From positions 17,654,122 through 17,718,121 of the forward strand of contig OX328101.1 of assembly GCA_946811185.2 (NCBI GenBank): a DNA stretch of 64,000 bases. The letters are read 5' to 3'. Position numbers and translations under genes: made by a program. This DNA comes from Hippopus hippopus. Lineage: Eukaryota > Mollusca > Bivalvia > Cardiida > Cardiidae. Under the pieces are notes generated by a model. That model did no database searches and had not been told where the DNA came from. It worked only from the letters and a program-made list of their open reading frames with translations. Positions 54,595-64,000 of this stretch are shown here, piece after piece (within the stretch, counting starts at the first letter, position 1; every line of letters starts with the position of its first letter).

Positions 54595-55032
54595 TTAACC
54601 CTTTACCCCGCAATCCTGAGTTTTAACGACTCTGAAAAAAAAAAAAGAAACTTTTAAAAAAATTTTGGAAAAGGGAGAAAATGCTGGTAGGCAGCATTTT
54701 CTCCTTTTTCCCAAAATGTTTTCTACCCTATCAAAGACGAATGCCATCATTTAAGCTACATATGAATTATTGTCTGCAAACACTTTCAATTTGGACAAGT
54801 CTACAATTTTGTTGTGTGGTAAAGAGTTAACCCTTTCCCAAACAACAAAATTTTAGACTCATCGAAATGGAAAGCAATTGCAGACAACAAATTAATGTAA
54901 CTCAAAAATTGAAATTTGTTTTGGGAAGGGTAGAAAACATTGTGGGAAAAGGAGAAAATGCTGGTTACCATGTTTTCAAAAGGCTTCTTCCTCAGGGTCA
55001 TTAAAACTCAGGATTGTGTGGTATAGAGTTAA
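54595..55032. mobile_element. Two M1 copies sharing one TTAA
   Basis: 54595-54830 (-, centre GCTGGTAGGCAGC) and 54827-55032 (+). The second lacks the right hairpin arm: GCTGGTTACCA is followed directly by TGTTTTCAAAAGGC, as expected if one arm of the palindrome was deleted. Confidence 0.88.
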
Positions 55033-55615
55033 AATGTCACACAAGAAAATGTAGATGCACAGTATCAAAGTCGTAATGAGTTGTCAGCCTGAAAACCTTC
55101 ACAACCCTAATGAAAATTGCTTAACCCATAGGTTGCTAAGCGCGACTCACTGACTGTTTGTGGACAGTATAGATCAAGATCAGACTGCGATAAGGAGACA
55201 TTATTCCACTAAGTATAACTTTCAGCTAGCAATATTTTGGTTTCTACTATTTAATTGAAAATTTCATTTTAGTTATTTAGGATAAGAGTTAAAAACTGCC
55301 AGTATCCTGTCATTAGCTAATACGGTGAATTGCATCTATCTGTAGATATTTGTAATTCCCGTCTAAAATCTCAGAAACATTTTTTGTAAGGAAGAAAACA
55401 TTGTGATGGATGTGCAAAGATTTTGCCGTCAAATTGACCCTTTTTCACTTAATTAAATTTCCTAACAAATTATGGACAAGGATAACATTTAGGCAAGATT
55501 ACTGATATCAAGCAACTAGTCCCAAAACAAATATACAAACATCCATGTTTGCAGGGAGATAGAACAATGTGATACTACTGATCCTCACCCCTTGGGGTCA
55601 ACTTATCCTTTGGTT

Positions 55616-55832
55616 TAACCCTTTTGGCGCCGTAGGCAAAAACAGTGACTTTTGCAAATGTCATAGATCAAGATCAGACTGCACAGAACCTGCAGTCTGA
55701 TCTTTGATCTATACTGTCTGCTTGCATAGTCAAGTCTATACAATCAAAATCTTTGTAAGTTTCAATGGATTGTTTATAGAGCTGTTGAAATAGGTTGAGT
55801 TTATTTAATATTCAGTGCTGAAAGAGTCAAGT
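55616..55832. mobile_element. MITE family E variant
   Basis: TTAACCCTTTTGGCGCCGTA at the left, palindrome ATAGATCAAGATCAGACTGC / GCAGTCTGATCTTTGATC, and a weak right end GAAAGAGTCAA. Confidence 0.6.
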
Positions 55833-56425
55833 CTATACCAAATGACAAACTCTTAAACTGATCTAAATTGAAAGCATTTGCAGATGACAAATTAAATGTT
55901 TTGAAAATTGGGTAATTTTTCCTCGAGGAGGTAGATAACATTTACTTTCCACTACTGTTTTCAAAAGCCTTCTTCCTAAAGGTCGATAAAACTCAGAATT
56001 ATGTGGTAAAGGGTTAACTCTATCTTGCAACAATATTTTAGATTTTTTCAGAGTCAAAAAAGTTGTGGATGAAAATTTAAGTTTAATTAGAGTGGTGATA
56101 TTGTCTCTGAAATGGTAGGAAATATTGGGGGAAATAAGAAAATGCTGGTTTATTAGTATTTTCTCCTTTTTCCCAGTGTTTTCAACAGCCTTCATCCTAT
56201 GCGTCATTAAAACATGGGATTGGTTTTGTACAGCTTTAGTACCAGAATACAAAATTTTAGACTGGTACAGTCATGTTGGAAGTATTTTCAAACTACAAAT
56301 TCACTTCTTTTGATGGAATATTTCTTAAAAAGTATTGAAATTATTGAGCCACCTCTAATTTGTCTATTGAAAATGCCTTCAATTAGGACAAGTCTACAGT
56401 TTTGTTGTTTTGCAAAGAGTCAACA
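55833..56425. mobile_element. Three worn M1 copies
   Basis: 55833-56017 (+, right end GGTAAAGGGTTAA), 56014-56240 (+, shared TTAA) and a fragment 56241-56425 with GTTTTGCAAAGAGTCAA. Confidence 0.72.
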
Positions 56426-56482
56426 AGGATTCCATCAGTGTGGTCCTGCTGCAAACTTGGTTCAGGGGGGGTAATAACATGT

Positions 56483-56711
56483 TTAACTCTTTACCAAACG
56501 AAATAATTTTAGACTAGTCCAAATTGGAAGCATTTGCAGACGACAAAATTAATGTGACCCAAAAATTGAAATTTGTTTTGGGTGGGGAAGAAAACATTGT
56601 GGGTAAAGGAAAAAATGCTGGTTACCAGCATTTTCTTCTTTTCCCACAAAGTTTTCAGAAGGCTTTTTTCTCAGGGTCGTAAAAACCAGGGATTGTTTGG
56701 TAATAGGTTAA
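56483..56711 (+). mobile_element. Full M1 copy, one of a near-identical pair
   Basis: TTAACTCTTTACCAAACGAA left, GGTAATAGGTTAA right, intact palindrome. Very close to the copy at 56967: both read TTAGACTAGTCCAAATTGGA and CGACAAAATTAATGTGAC. Confidence 0.9.
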
Positions 56712-56966
56712 AGTCAACTTTTGAATTCGTTAGAGGGCTAAGTTTACTGTAAGATCAAGGATCCTTTCTGAAGCTTGAGGTCAACAAAATTTATTTAATT
56801 TCATAATCCATTCTTTAATGAGATTTAAGTTTAATAGATTATAATGGTGAGTTTTGCCAAACATTCCACAATCATGTAGGCCTCTGTACCACAGATTTCA
56901 CATGTAGAAAGAATTCAGTTCAAACAAGCAGAGTCTTCATCAGACTCTGTACAACCATGGGTTTTG

Positions 56967-57195
56967 TTAACTCTTTACCAAACGACATAATTTTAGACTA
57001 GTCCAAATTGGAAGCATTTGCAGACGACAAAATTAATGTGACTCAAAAATTGAAATTTGTTCTGGGAAGCGTAGAAAACATTGTGGGAAAAGGAGAAAAT
57101 GCTGGTTACCAGCATTTTCTTGTTTTCCCACAAGGTTTTCACAAGGCTTCTTTCTCAGGGTTGTGAAAACCCAGGAGTGTTTGGTAAAGGGTTAA
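56967..57195 (+). mobile_element. Full M1 copy, one of a near-identical pair
   Basis: TTAACTCTTTACCAAACGAC left, GGTAAAGGGTTAA right. It shares the variant bases of the copy at 56483 and has the same 229-bp length. Confidence 0.9.
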
Positions 57196-57255
57196 TGAGC
57201 ACTTTTATCCTATCCTCTGTTCTAATAACTCTGATAAAGAAGGCTTTTGAAAAAG

Positions 57256-57452
57256 AGTCATGGTCTGTGAAAAGGGGGCTAAATTCATCTGCAAAAAGCT
57301 GAAACTTTTTGCTTTTCGTAAATTTTCTGCATGTCAAAGGATCAGTCTACCTCATGATTTAGTCAGATGTTGGACAAAATCGTTTTTATGGATCCATAAT
57401 TATGTGAGGACTTGCTTGGTATCATGGGTCACAGACCCTTTGCCAGAGCTTG
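57256..57452. mobile_element. MITE family D, inner palindrome deleted
   Basis: GTCATGGTCTGTGAAAAGGG at the left; the middle jumps from CATCTGCAAAAAGCTG straight to AAACTTTTTGC, so the inner palindrome is missing; right end CAGACCCTTTGCCAGAG. Confidence 0.65.
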
Positions 57453-57898
57453 GGATAAATGGGACAAAGGGAAATTGCTCGTAACAATTGAAAGACAAGT
57501 ACAGACATTTTAGCCAAGTTCATCTGTTATCTAGATGACAAAATCTGAGACTAACACCATATTGATAGCATTTGAAGACCACAAAGTTAGTCTTTCTTAC
57601 CAAAGTTTAATTCCTAAGCGTCATCAATTATTGAAATAGACACTTTCACTAGGTATAAAAGCCACAGTCATCAAAATTTGATGGCCATTATGACAGAATA
57701 ATGTAAGTACGGATAGCTGATTGGTTTAGATCCAAGATATAACTGTATGTTTGTGTAGGCTGATCTTGATCACCACATTCTACCCTATCATATTCGTTTA
57801 GGCTCAGCATTTTATACTGGTCCTAATGTTCCTTAGCTATAAGAGAACATAATTATGGTTGCTAAGCTTGCTCTCAGACTTTGTGTGATTTCCATGTA

Positions 57899-58112
57899 CA
57901 GTTTAAGGTCTACGGCCCCAAAATTGATGTTTTCATAAAGGCTATTTGGCCAATCTCGCAAGCTTCTGTCTTTGAATATGAGAGTTAGGGGCCTTTAGAC
58001 TCACTAACTCATCGGTAAATATCATGTAATATTGACGTTTTTCGTAAAAGCTATTTGGCTAATCTCAGGAGCTTCAGTCTTTTAATATGAGAGTTAGGGG
58101 CTGACCTTAAAA
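57899..58112. mobile_element. Dimeric inverted-repeat element (second locus)
   Basis: Left end AGTTTAAGGTCTACGGCCCC and right end GAGTTAGGGGCTGACCTTAAA. Two head-to-tail units, spaced 109 bp by the motif TATTTGGC, match the dimer at 15178. Confidence 0.7.
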
Positions 58113-58374
58113 CTCCCAGGACTCCATGGAGATATTGAGCACAAGTAGAAGAGAATCATAGCAAGTTTGTGATGCTTACCATATTGTTATAGGGGGTAAT
58201 TCCAGAAATTCTATGTCTTTCAACCAAGTTAATTTTATTTTTGGCCAGCTAGTTAGTTGGTAATGAATGTCAGATTAATGGGAAGTGCAAATGATGACCC
58301 ATGATAAGACAGGGCCTATCAACAGTAAACATATGTATGAAATATTGCACTGGGAGTTTTCTCTACTGCTTACA

Positions 58375-58598
58375 CCTTGACTACACAGTGCAGACTTTCA
58401 GCAACCCTGAAAAGGAAACCCTTTGAAAACACTGTGGGAAAAGGTGAAAATGCTGGTAACCAGCATTTTCACCTTTTCCAACAGTGTTTTCTAGCCTGTC
58501 AAGGACAAATTTCGTCATTTTGGCCATCTTTAATTTGTCATCTGCAAATGCTTTCAAATTGGACCAGTCTGAAATTTTGTGGTCTGGTAAGAGGTTAA
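58375..58598 (-). mobile_element. M1 copy
   Basis: Left TTGACTACACAGTGCAGAC, intact palindrome in a variant form (AAGGTGAAAATGCTGGTAAC and its complement), right end GGTAAGAGGTTAA. The A-to-T change in one arm (GGTGAAAA) is matched in the other (TTTTCACC). Confidence 0.85.
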
Positions 58599-58599
58599 C

Positions 58600-60000
58600 C
58601 CCTTGGGTTGCCTAAAGCGATTTTCTCCTCCTCCTACAATGTTTTCAAAAGCCTTTTTCCTATGGGCCATTTCAATATAGGATTGTATGGTTTAAGTTAA
58701 AGGTCGGACTCTTGGATAAAAACACTCAGTAGAAGATATTGACAGACAGGGTCAGGTATAAAAATCCCTGTAACCTGACCTCTGCTATCTATTTTATTGT
58801 CAGTATTATCTGACCCCAAGCCAGTATAAAACAATGCCTTGTTATTTATCCAATTAGCCTCTTAACCAAATTAAAGGTAGAGATTCGTGGAATGCTGCCT
58901 TGATATAAGTACATTAATTAACGGTTTACCAAATACCTTGGTAACAACAAGAGAAGCATTTGAAACAAGAAGGCGTCCTGCATGGCTCATTGATCAACAT
59001 ATCAGATTTTTATGTACTCTTTAGCAGATACTGGAGTTTTAGACTCAACAAAGTTGAAAGCATTTGCAGACTACAAATTAGATGTTATGATCTGTGTTTG
59101 AAAGGATGGAAAACATTCTGGTTCAAAGAGAAAATACTGTTTACTAGAATTGTTTAATAAAGGCTTAAGGAAATCCTTGTTTTATCCTGGTTGCATTATT
59201 CATAATTTGGTAGGAGCCTGGCGTTGTACTTTTGAAACAGAAGAAAAACATGATTATGTAGAGTGTTGGAACATTAACTTAGGAAATTAGTTTAAGAAGG
59301 GGCCTAAAACCACCTGTCTCACCAAAATTATTCTTAGAACGTCTTACCCGATCCTAACAAAACCGTAAAACCGGTTGCAGTCAGCATAGAATGTGCAATT
59401 TTGGTCCAATAAAGCCTGAAGCCCCATCTCACCAAACTAGTTCCTGGAAAGTCTACCCCGGTTAACAAAAACCATAAAACGGGCTGCAATGGGGATAGAA
59501 CTTGTAATTTTTTTCAGTTTGCAAACCCAATGTCAATTGATGCCCGACTGCTCCGCGTCTCTACTAGTATCAAAGTACAGCAGATCCGTTTTAAGTACGT
59601 TGTTACTCCGTCTAATTACAGGGCGGCATGGAAGGCAAAAATTTTTTAGCAGGCTCAAAGTTCTGGAGCACCCTTCCTGTCCTAGCCCGTCCATCAAGTT
59701 TGTAAACAGATCCTGAAAGGTTGCTACTATGTCCACTCCATCCGAACACAGTTTTAAGTCTGTTTGGCAACAATTTTCGCAATGGATAAGAACTAGTTAG
59801 GTGTGAGGGGGGTATAAGATTACCATTCAGTCAAAACAAGCAGCCTTTATAGAAACATTATATGATTGTGGGCAATAGAAGACAACTGTATCAAGCATCA
59901 TATTCAGTCTTTATGGAAATAATGTTTTATATAATTATGAGAGTACAGATAAGAGAACAGAAAAGTTAAGTTGCTTACAGTGTCTGGCACAGCTAAACTA
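58600..60000 (+). other. Mostly unique AFDN intron with a ~110-bp diverged duplication
   Basis: A short palindrome lies at about 58750-58795 (GGTCAGGTATAAAAA / TAACCTGACC). From 59318 and again from 59428 two diverged units begin CTCACCAAA and contain AAAACC...GCTGCA-type sequence. After them a short frame at about 59540-59640 reads RVSTSIKVQQIRFKYVVTPS then NYRAAWKAKIF before a stop; it looks protein-like but is unidentified and broken. Confidence 0.3.
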
Positions 60001-60002
60001 TT

Positions 60003-60412
60003 TTAACTCTTTACCAGAGGATAAAGTCTACGACTTGTCCAAATTGAAGGCATTTACAGACTAGAAATAGAATCTAGCTCAAATGATGATTTCTGTCTGT
60101 GTTAGGGTAGAAAAACACAGTGGGTAAAGGAGAAAATACGGGTTACCAGCTTTTAGCTTTCTTCTTCAGGGTCTGTTAACCCTTTACAGCACAATGCTGA
60201 CTTTTAACGACTCTTGGAAAGAGGCCTTTTGAAATTTTCAAAACATTGTGGGAAAAGGAGAAAATGCTGGAAACCAGCATTTTCTCCTTTTTCCACAATG
60301 TTTTCTACCCTATCAAAGGAAAATTGAATCAGTCGAGCCATGTTGTAATAGTCGTCTGCTAATGCTTTCAATTTGGAGAAGGCTAAAATTTTGTCGTCTG
60401 GTAAAGGGTTAA
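60003..60412. mobile_element. Two M1 copies sharing one TTAA
   Basis: 60003-60179 (+, right arm of the hairpin missing) and 60176-60412 (-, full; a small duplication TTTTGAAATTTTCAAAA before the left hairpin arm). Confidence 0.85.
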
Positions 60413-60934
60413 ACTCGGATTATGTAGTAAAGGGTTACAGTGCTTTTCACAACTACAACTGCCTCTGCAGATAGTGTAGATGAAGATCAGAATGCATGAT
60501 GCCTAAGTAAAGAAATCTATATCTTCCTAATCAGATATTATCAGAATATTCTGTGAGACTTTTGACCCGTGCTTCCTTGAAATTGCGCTATCAGATCAGA
60601 AATTTGATCCATTTAATTTAAGGAGCACTACATGGGTCAAGTATAGGATGTCTTTCCTGTATGTATGAGAAATGGTTATGTGAGCTGAATTTAAAATTGA
60701 GATTACCTTTTGATGTGATAATTTTTGCTGCCTTTATTGGTGCACCCTTCTATATGAGAATATTTCATATTCCTGTATCACACAAGGTATTTTCAGATTC
60801 ATTAAATAAGAATGGAATGGGTATTTTAAGATTTGCCAAGTAAGAAAGAAAATTGTTGTTCTTAAATTCACCAAATCAAAAAAAGAAAAGGAATGATTTT
60901 CAAGGCAAAGTAAAGCTCTTTTCGATAATTTGAT

Positions 60935-61559
60935 TTAACTCTTTACCAGATGACAAAATTATAGACTGGTCCAAATTGAAAGCATTTGCAGACAAAAAAA
61001 TGAATGTGACTGAAAAATTGAAATTTGGTTTGGGAAGGGTAGAAAACATTGTGGGAAAGGGAGAAAATGCTGGTTACCAGCATTTTCTCCTTTTCCCACA
61101 ATGTTTTCAAAAGGCTTCTTTCTCAGGGTCGTTAAAAGTTGGGATTGTGTGGTAAAGAGTTAAGGCTTTCAAAAACATAGTGATAAAAGGAGAAAATTCT
61201 GGTAACCAGCATTTTCCCTTTTCCTCAGAGTGTTCGCTACCCTTTCCAAGACAAAAAACTCATTGATAATTTTTCATCTGCTTATGCTTTCCATTTGGAC
61301 AAGTCTGATTTTTTGTCGACTCGTGAAGAGTTAACTCTTTACCAAACAACAAAATCACAGACTTGTCCAAATTGAAAGCATGTGCAGATGACAAAATAAA
61401 TGTGACAGAAAAATTGAAAGTTGTTTTGGGAAGGGTAGAAAACATGGTGGGAAAAGGAGAAAATGCTGGTTACCAGCATTTTCTCCTTGTCCCACAAGGT
61501 TTTCTAAAGGCTTTTTTCTCAAGGTCGTTAAAAGTCGGGATTGTGTGGTAAAGGGTTAA
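60935..61559. mobile_element. Chain of three M1 copies with shared TTAA
   Basis: 60935-61163 (+, full), 61160-61334 (-, left terminus lost) and 61331-61559 (+, full). Both junctions are a single TTAA. The outer two copies are close in sequence and both read GGGAAGGGTAGAAAACAT. Confidence 0.9.
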
Positions 61560-61764
61560 AAGAAGGAACCAGCTGTGGAAGGGTGGAGACTCTGTAAGAT
61601 GCCTACAAAATGTCCCTGGACAAGATCAATTTGTAGGAGCTCTTTAATTGTCTCTGATACTATCTGCCTCTTGACCCATTACCCTACCAGTCAATGATAG
61701 ACCTTTAACATTAGTACAGGTGATAAAAAACAAAAAAAACTTATGATGAAAAGAATTTCTCTTT

Positions 61765-61899
61765 TGATAGCATTCAAACATTGTAGGAAAAGGTGCAGTT
61801 GCCTATAAGAAGCAGTTGCTCCTTTTCCCCCACAATGTTTTTAAACATTGTCTTCTGTCCGGGTGTAACAAGCCTTATAATTGTATGGTAATGGGTTAA
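61765..61899 (+). mobile_element. Worn M1 fragment
   Basis: Palindrome remnant (AACATTGTAGGAAAAGGTGC and GCTCCTTTTCCCCCACAATG) and right end GGTAATGGGTTAA. Confidence 0.6.
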
Positions 61900-62043
61900 C
61901 CTTATCGGATAAATGGTTGAGGAGCTCTCGAGTGATCAATTCTGTCCATTCCTCATGATTTGACATGATAAGTTTGTCACTCTCCTTATTGTTCTGTCCT
62001 TTACTACCAGTGCAACTTCAGGTATCACTTACACCTGTAAATT

Positions 62044-62256
62044 TTAACCCTGAAAGTGCCTTTCATTACTACAGTTGCCTTTGCGGTCAGTGTAGATCAA
62101 GGTCAGGCTGCACAAAATGTGCAGCCCGATCCTTAATCTACACTGTCCGCATGGCTGAAGCACTATTGATGAAAGCAACCATGAAATTGCAATTATTTGG
62201 GTCATATTTCTATGATGAAAATGTCTGATGGGTTTATTTGGCACTCTAAGGGTTAA
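62044..62256. mobile_element. MITE family E with intact TTAA ends
   Basis: TTAACCCTGAAAGTGCC left and GGCACTCTAAGGGTTAA right are inverted repeats with one change. The inner palindrome is GTGTAGATCAAGGTCAGGCT / AGCCCGATCCTTAATCTACA. 213 bp, no coding capacity. Confidence 0.82.
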
Positions 62257-63542
62257 TTATTATTAAAAGTTCCTAACTATGAGACTAGCCTTGTGATTGG
62301 CTGAGACCTTCAGTCATGATCTGTACCTACTGCAACTGCTGAAAAGGTTGGTTTACTTTTTGTTTTCTTACTGTGAAATAAAAATGTAAATGGGTTGTAT
62401 TTTCCATAGGGTGGGATCTTGACCTTTTACCTCTTTACTAAGATTTAAAGGACCATTATGAAATACGCTTATGAAAACTTGCTGGTTTCCCTTTGTCCCA
62501 CAATATTTTCCACCCTGTCAGAGACAAAATCCCATTATTTGTTCTGTTTGATTTGTTGTCTACAAGTGCACTCAATCTGGAAAAGCGTTGAAAATCAATC
62601 AAGAAAGAAAATAGTAGATGTATGGAAGATTTCCTCATGATCAAGTTGCTAGATAAGGAAAAGAAAATAAACTTGGTTGTATTGAGAAAGTCTCTAAGGT
62701 CATGTTGCTAATTAATGAAAGAATAAGATGTGGCTATATTGGAGAAAGAAGTGGAACAGGTTTCACTGTAGAAAATGTAATAGTCTAGTTGCATGAGGTT
62801 TCTTTTTCTTAAATCTACAAATGACAATACAGAGATAGTTATATGTAATTACATTGGAATGTCTAATTGGAATTTTAAAGTGAAGTTAAGACTACCTTAC
62901 AATTCATAATTATGCTGAATATGCTCTATTATTGTACAACTTGCTACTGTGGAAAAGTTGAGAGAGATATTTTTTGCCATTTTGTCACATAAATACTACA
63001 TTGATGTTGCATTGGGGGATTGCAGTTGCAGTGAAATGCAAAGGTCGAGATGAAGCTGTGATGAATTTGATGCAGAAAAGTGCTGAGGACCCTTGTATGA
63101 CAAATGGAAAACTATAAAGTTTGAAAAAAAAGATCATAAATCTTCTACATTTGTAATGTAACCACTCACAAATTTCCAAAAGCAATGTCTGTTCGAGCAG
63201 TTACATTCACGCCAGTTTGATCAAATGGGGAATACAACTCCTGAAACAAGACAACTTTGAAGATATCTGTATAACAGATGGATAGTCTACATAAATGAAT
63301 GCACAATACATGAATACAGGTGAAACATTCTGGCATAAGAAGTCAAATCTCATTCTCTTCTTTTACCACAGTGTTTGATAGACAGAAATTATTTTCTGCA
63401 GGAGGTATTATTCATGTTTTGCAAGAACAGAGACTGACAAATTGAAAATATTTAGGTTGAATTCATAAATTTTTGCATTATTGGATGAGCTAGAGTGAAG
63501 TTACCACATGTCATTCTTTTCCATTCCATGTGATAGATCTAG
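62257..63542 (+). other. Mostly unique AFDN intron
   Basis: No confirmed exon. A short frame at about 63009-63116 reads WGIAVAVKCKGRDEAVMNLM then QKSAEDPCMTNGKL and a stop. It is less AT-rich than its surroundings and could be an old transposon or gene fragment, but it does not match afadin. Worn M1 sequence is visible near 62480-62600. Confidence 0.25.
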
Positions 63543-63772
63543 TTAACTCCTTACCAAACGACAAAAATTTAGACTAGTCAAAATTGAAAACATTTGCAGA
63601 CGACATACTAGTATTGAATTTATCTGAAATGATGGTCTGTGAAAGTGTACAACAGCTTGTGGGAAAAGGAGAAAATGCTGGTTACCAGCATTTTCTCCTT
63701 TCCCCACAAAGTTTTCAACAGGCTTTTTTCTTCAGGATCGTTAAAACTTGGGATTGTGTGGTAAAGAGTTAA
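63543..63772 (+). mobile_element. Full M1 copy
   Basis: TTAACTCCTTACCAAACGAC left, GGTAAAGAGTTAA right, intact palindrome with GCTGGTTACCAGC. Confidence 0.92.
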
Positions 63773-63906
63773 CTCTAAGCATGGAATTATTGAAATATGA
63801 ATTTTTTTGGTTCAGAAAGATGGCCTGCTTATTCCGAATCAGTTTGGGCCAGAGTATGTTACATAGTTGTCTACATTCAAGATTAGATTGCACAGTTTGT
63901 ACAGTC

Positions 63907-64000
63907 TGGTCTCTCTCACCGCTGACCATTGTTTCGACGATGATTATGTGGGAAAGCAGCCAGTGGCTTGGAAAGGAAATTGTGCAGAGTACTGGTAAAA
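63907..64000 (+). mobile_element. SINE, type I, 5'-truncated, running off the window
   Basis: It begins within the body (CTCACCGCTGACCATTGTTT) and continues through GTGGGAAAGCAGCCAGTGGC to the window end. No tRNA-like head is present. Confidence 0.8.

Noticed and set aside
59489..59736. Overlapping frames on both strands near 59.5-59.7 kb
   Set aside because: Some wording looks like decayed protein, but stops interrupt it and no family could be named. It could be a retrotransposon relic; not called.
60661..60843. 60-aa frame on the + strand with hydrophobic stretches
   Set aside because: AT-rich, with no splice signals in a fitting phase and no similarity to the expected next afadin segment. 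Treated as a chance frame.
63009..63116. Protein-like frame reading WGIAVAVKCKGRDEAVMNLM
   Set aside because: It ends in a stop, does not match afadin, and has no partner exon in phase. Too little evidence for a gene; noted only as a possible old fragment.
1..64000. CRISPR-like arrays of evenly spaced palindromes
   Set aside because: The M1 palindromes are irregularly spaced, lie within ~225-bp elements with TTAA ends and occur in both orientations. The sequence is an intron-rich animal genome, so this is a transposon family.

Overview
The window is animal nuclear DNA, AT-rich, with phased GT-AG exons lost among very large introns and dense short transposons. The transposon set (tRNA-headed SINEs with a shared 3' part, hairpin MITEs, pearl/Helitron-like elements with ~160-bp core tandem repeats) points to a mollusc, most likely a bivalve. 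That placement is inference from family knowledge, not from a database search. Most short open frames here are chance frames inside repeats.

Two protein-coding genes are supported, both on the + strand. (1) 1669-10825: five exons whose phases join without a break (304, 153, 110, 117 and 809 nt) to one stop codon. The encoded protein is Ser/Thr/Gln-rich and I do not recognise it; its 5' part lies upstream of the window or was not found. (2) 30865 to beyond the window end: the 5' end of the afadin/canoe gene (AFDN). It has exon 1 (start codon), two exons carrying the first Ras-association domain, an exon carrying the Lys-rich linker and the conserved ETSFTR...ISNPE block, and a candidate 12-nt microexon at 54030-54041. 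Only about 676 coding bases are spread over 23 kb. An NRF1-like box lies about 190 bp upstream of the start codon.

The rest is dominated by one MITE family (called M1 here). It has TTAA ends, termini of the form TTAACTCTTTACC...GGTAAAGAGTTAA, a full length of about 225 bp and a near-perfect 67-nt central palindrome. By eye I mark about 85 whole or partial copies, roughly a quarter of the window. Many copies abut and share a single TTAA. Other elements have jumped into M1 copies: a SINE with a 12-bp target duplication, a 1.36-kb hAT-like element with a 5-bp duplication, two pearl/Helitron-like elements and a second MITE.

Other elements, in order: a hAT-like remnant (2221-3006); a hairpin MITE beside a decayed mariner with TIRs and TA flanks (7801-9302); 165-bp and 161/162-bp tandem arrays inside two Helitron-like elements that share a 3' hairpin with a compensatory base change (17775-18835 and 22622-24212); a palindromic MITE (21383-21643); SINEs at 21999, 29364, 31676, 36785, 47310, 48755 and 63907; hAT-like elements at 32144-32903 and 43600-45909 (8-bp duplication CAGTCAAC); and smaller MITE families. 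No bacterial operon, CRISPR array, rRNA or functional tRNA gene was found.
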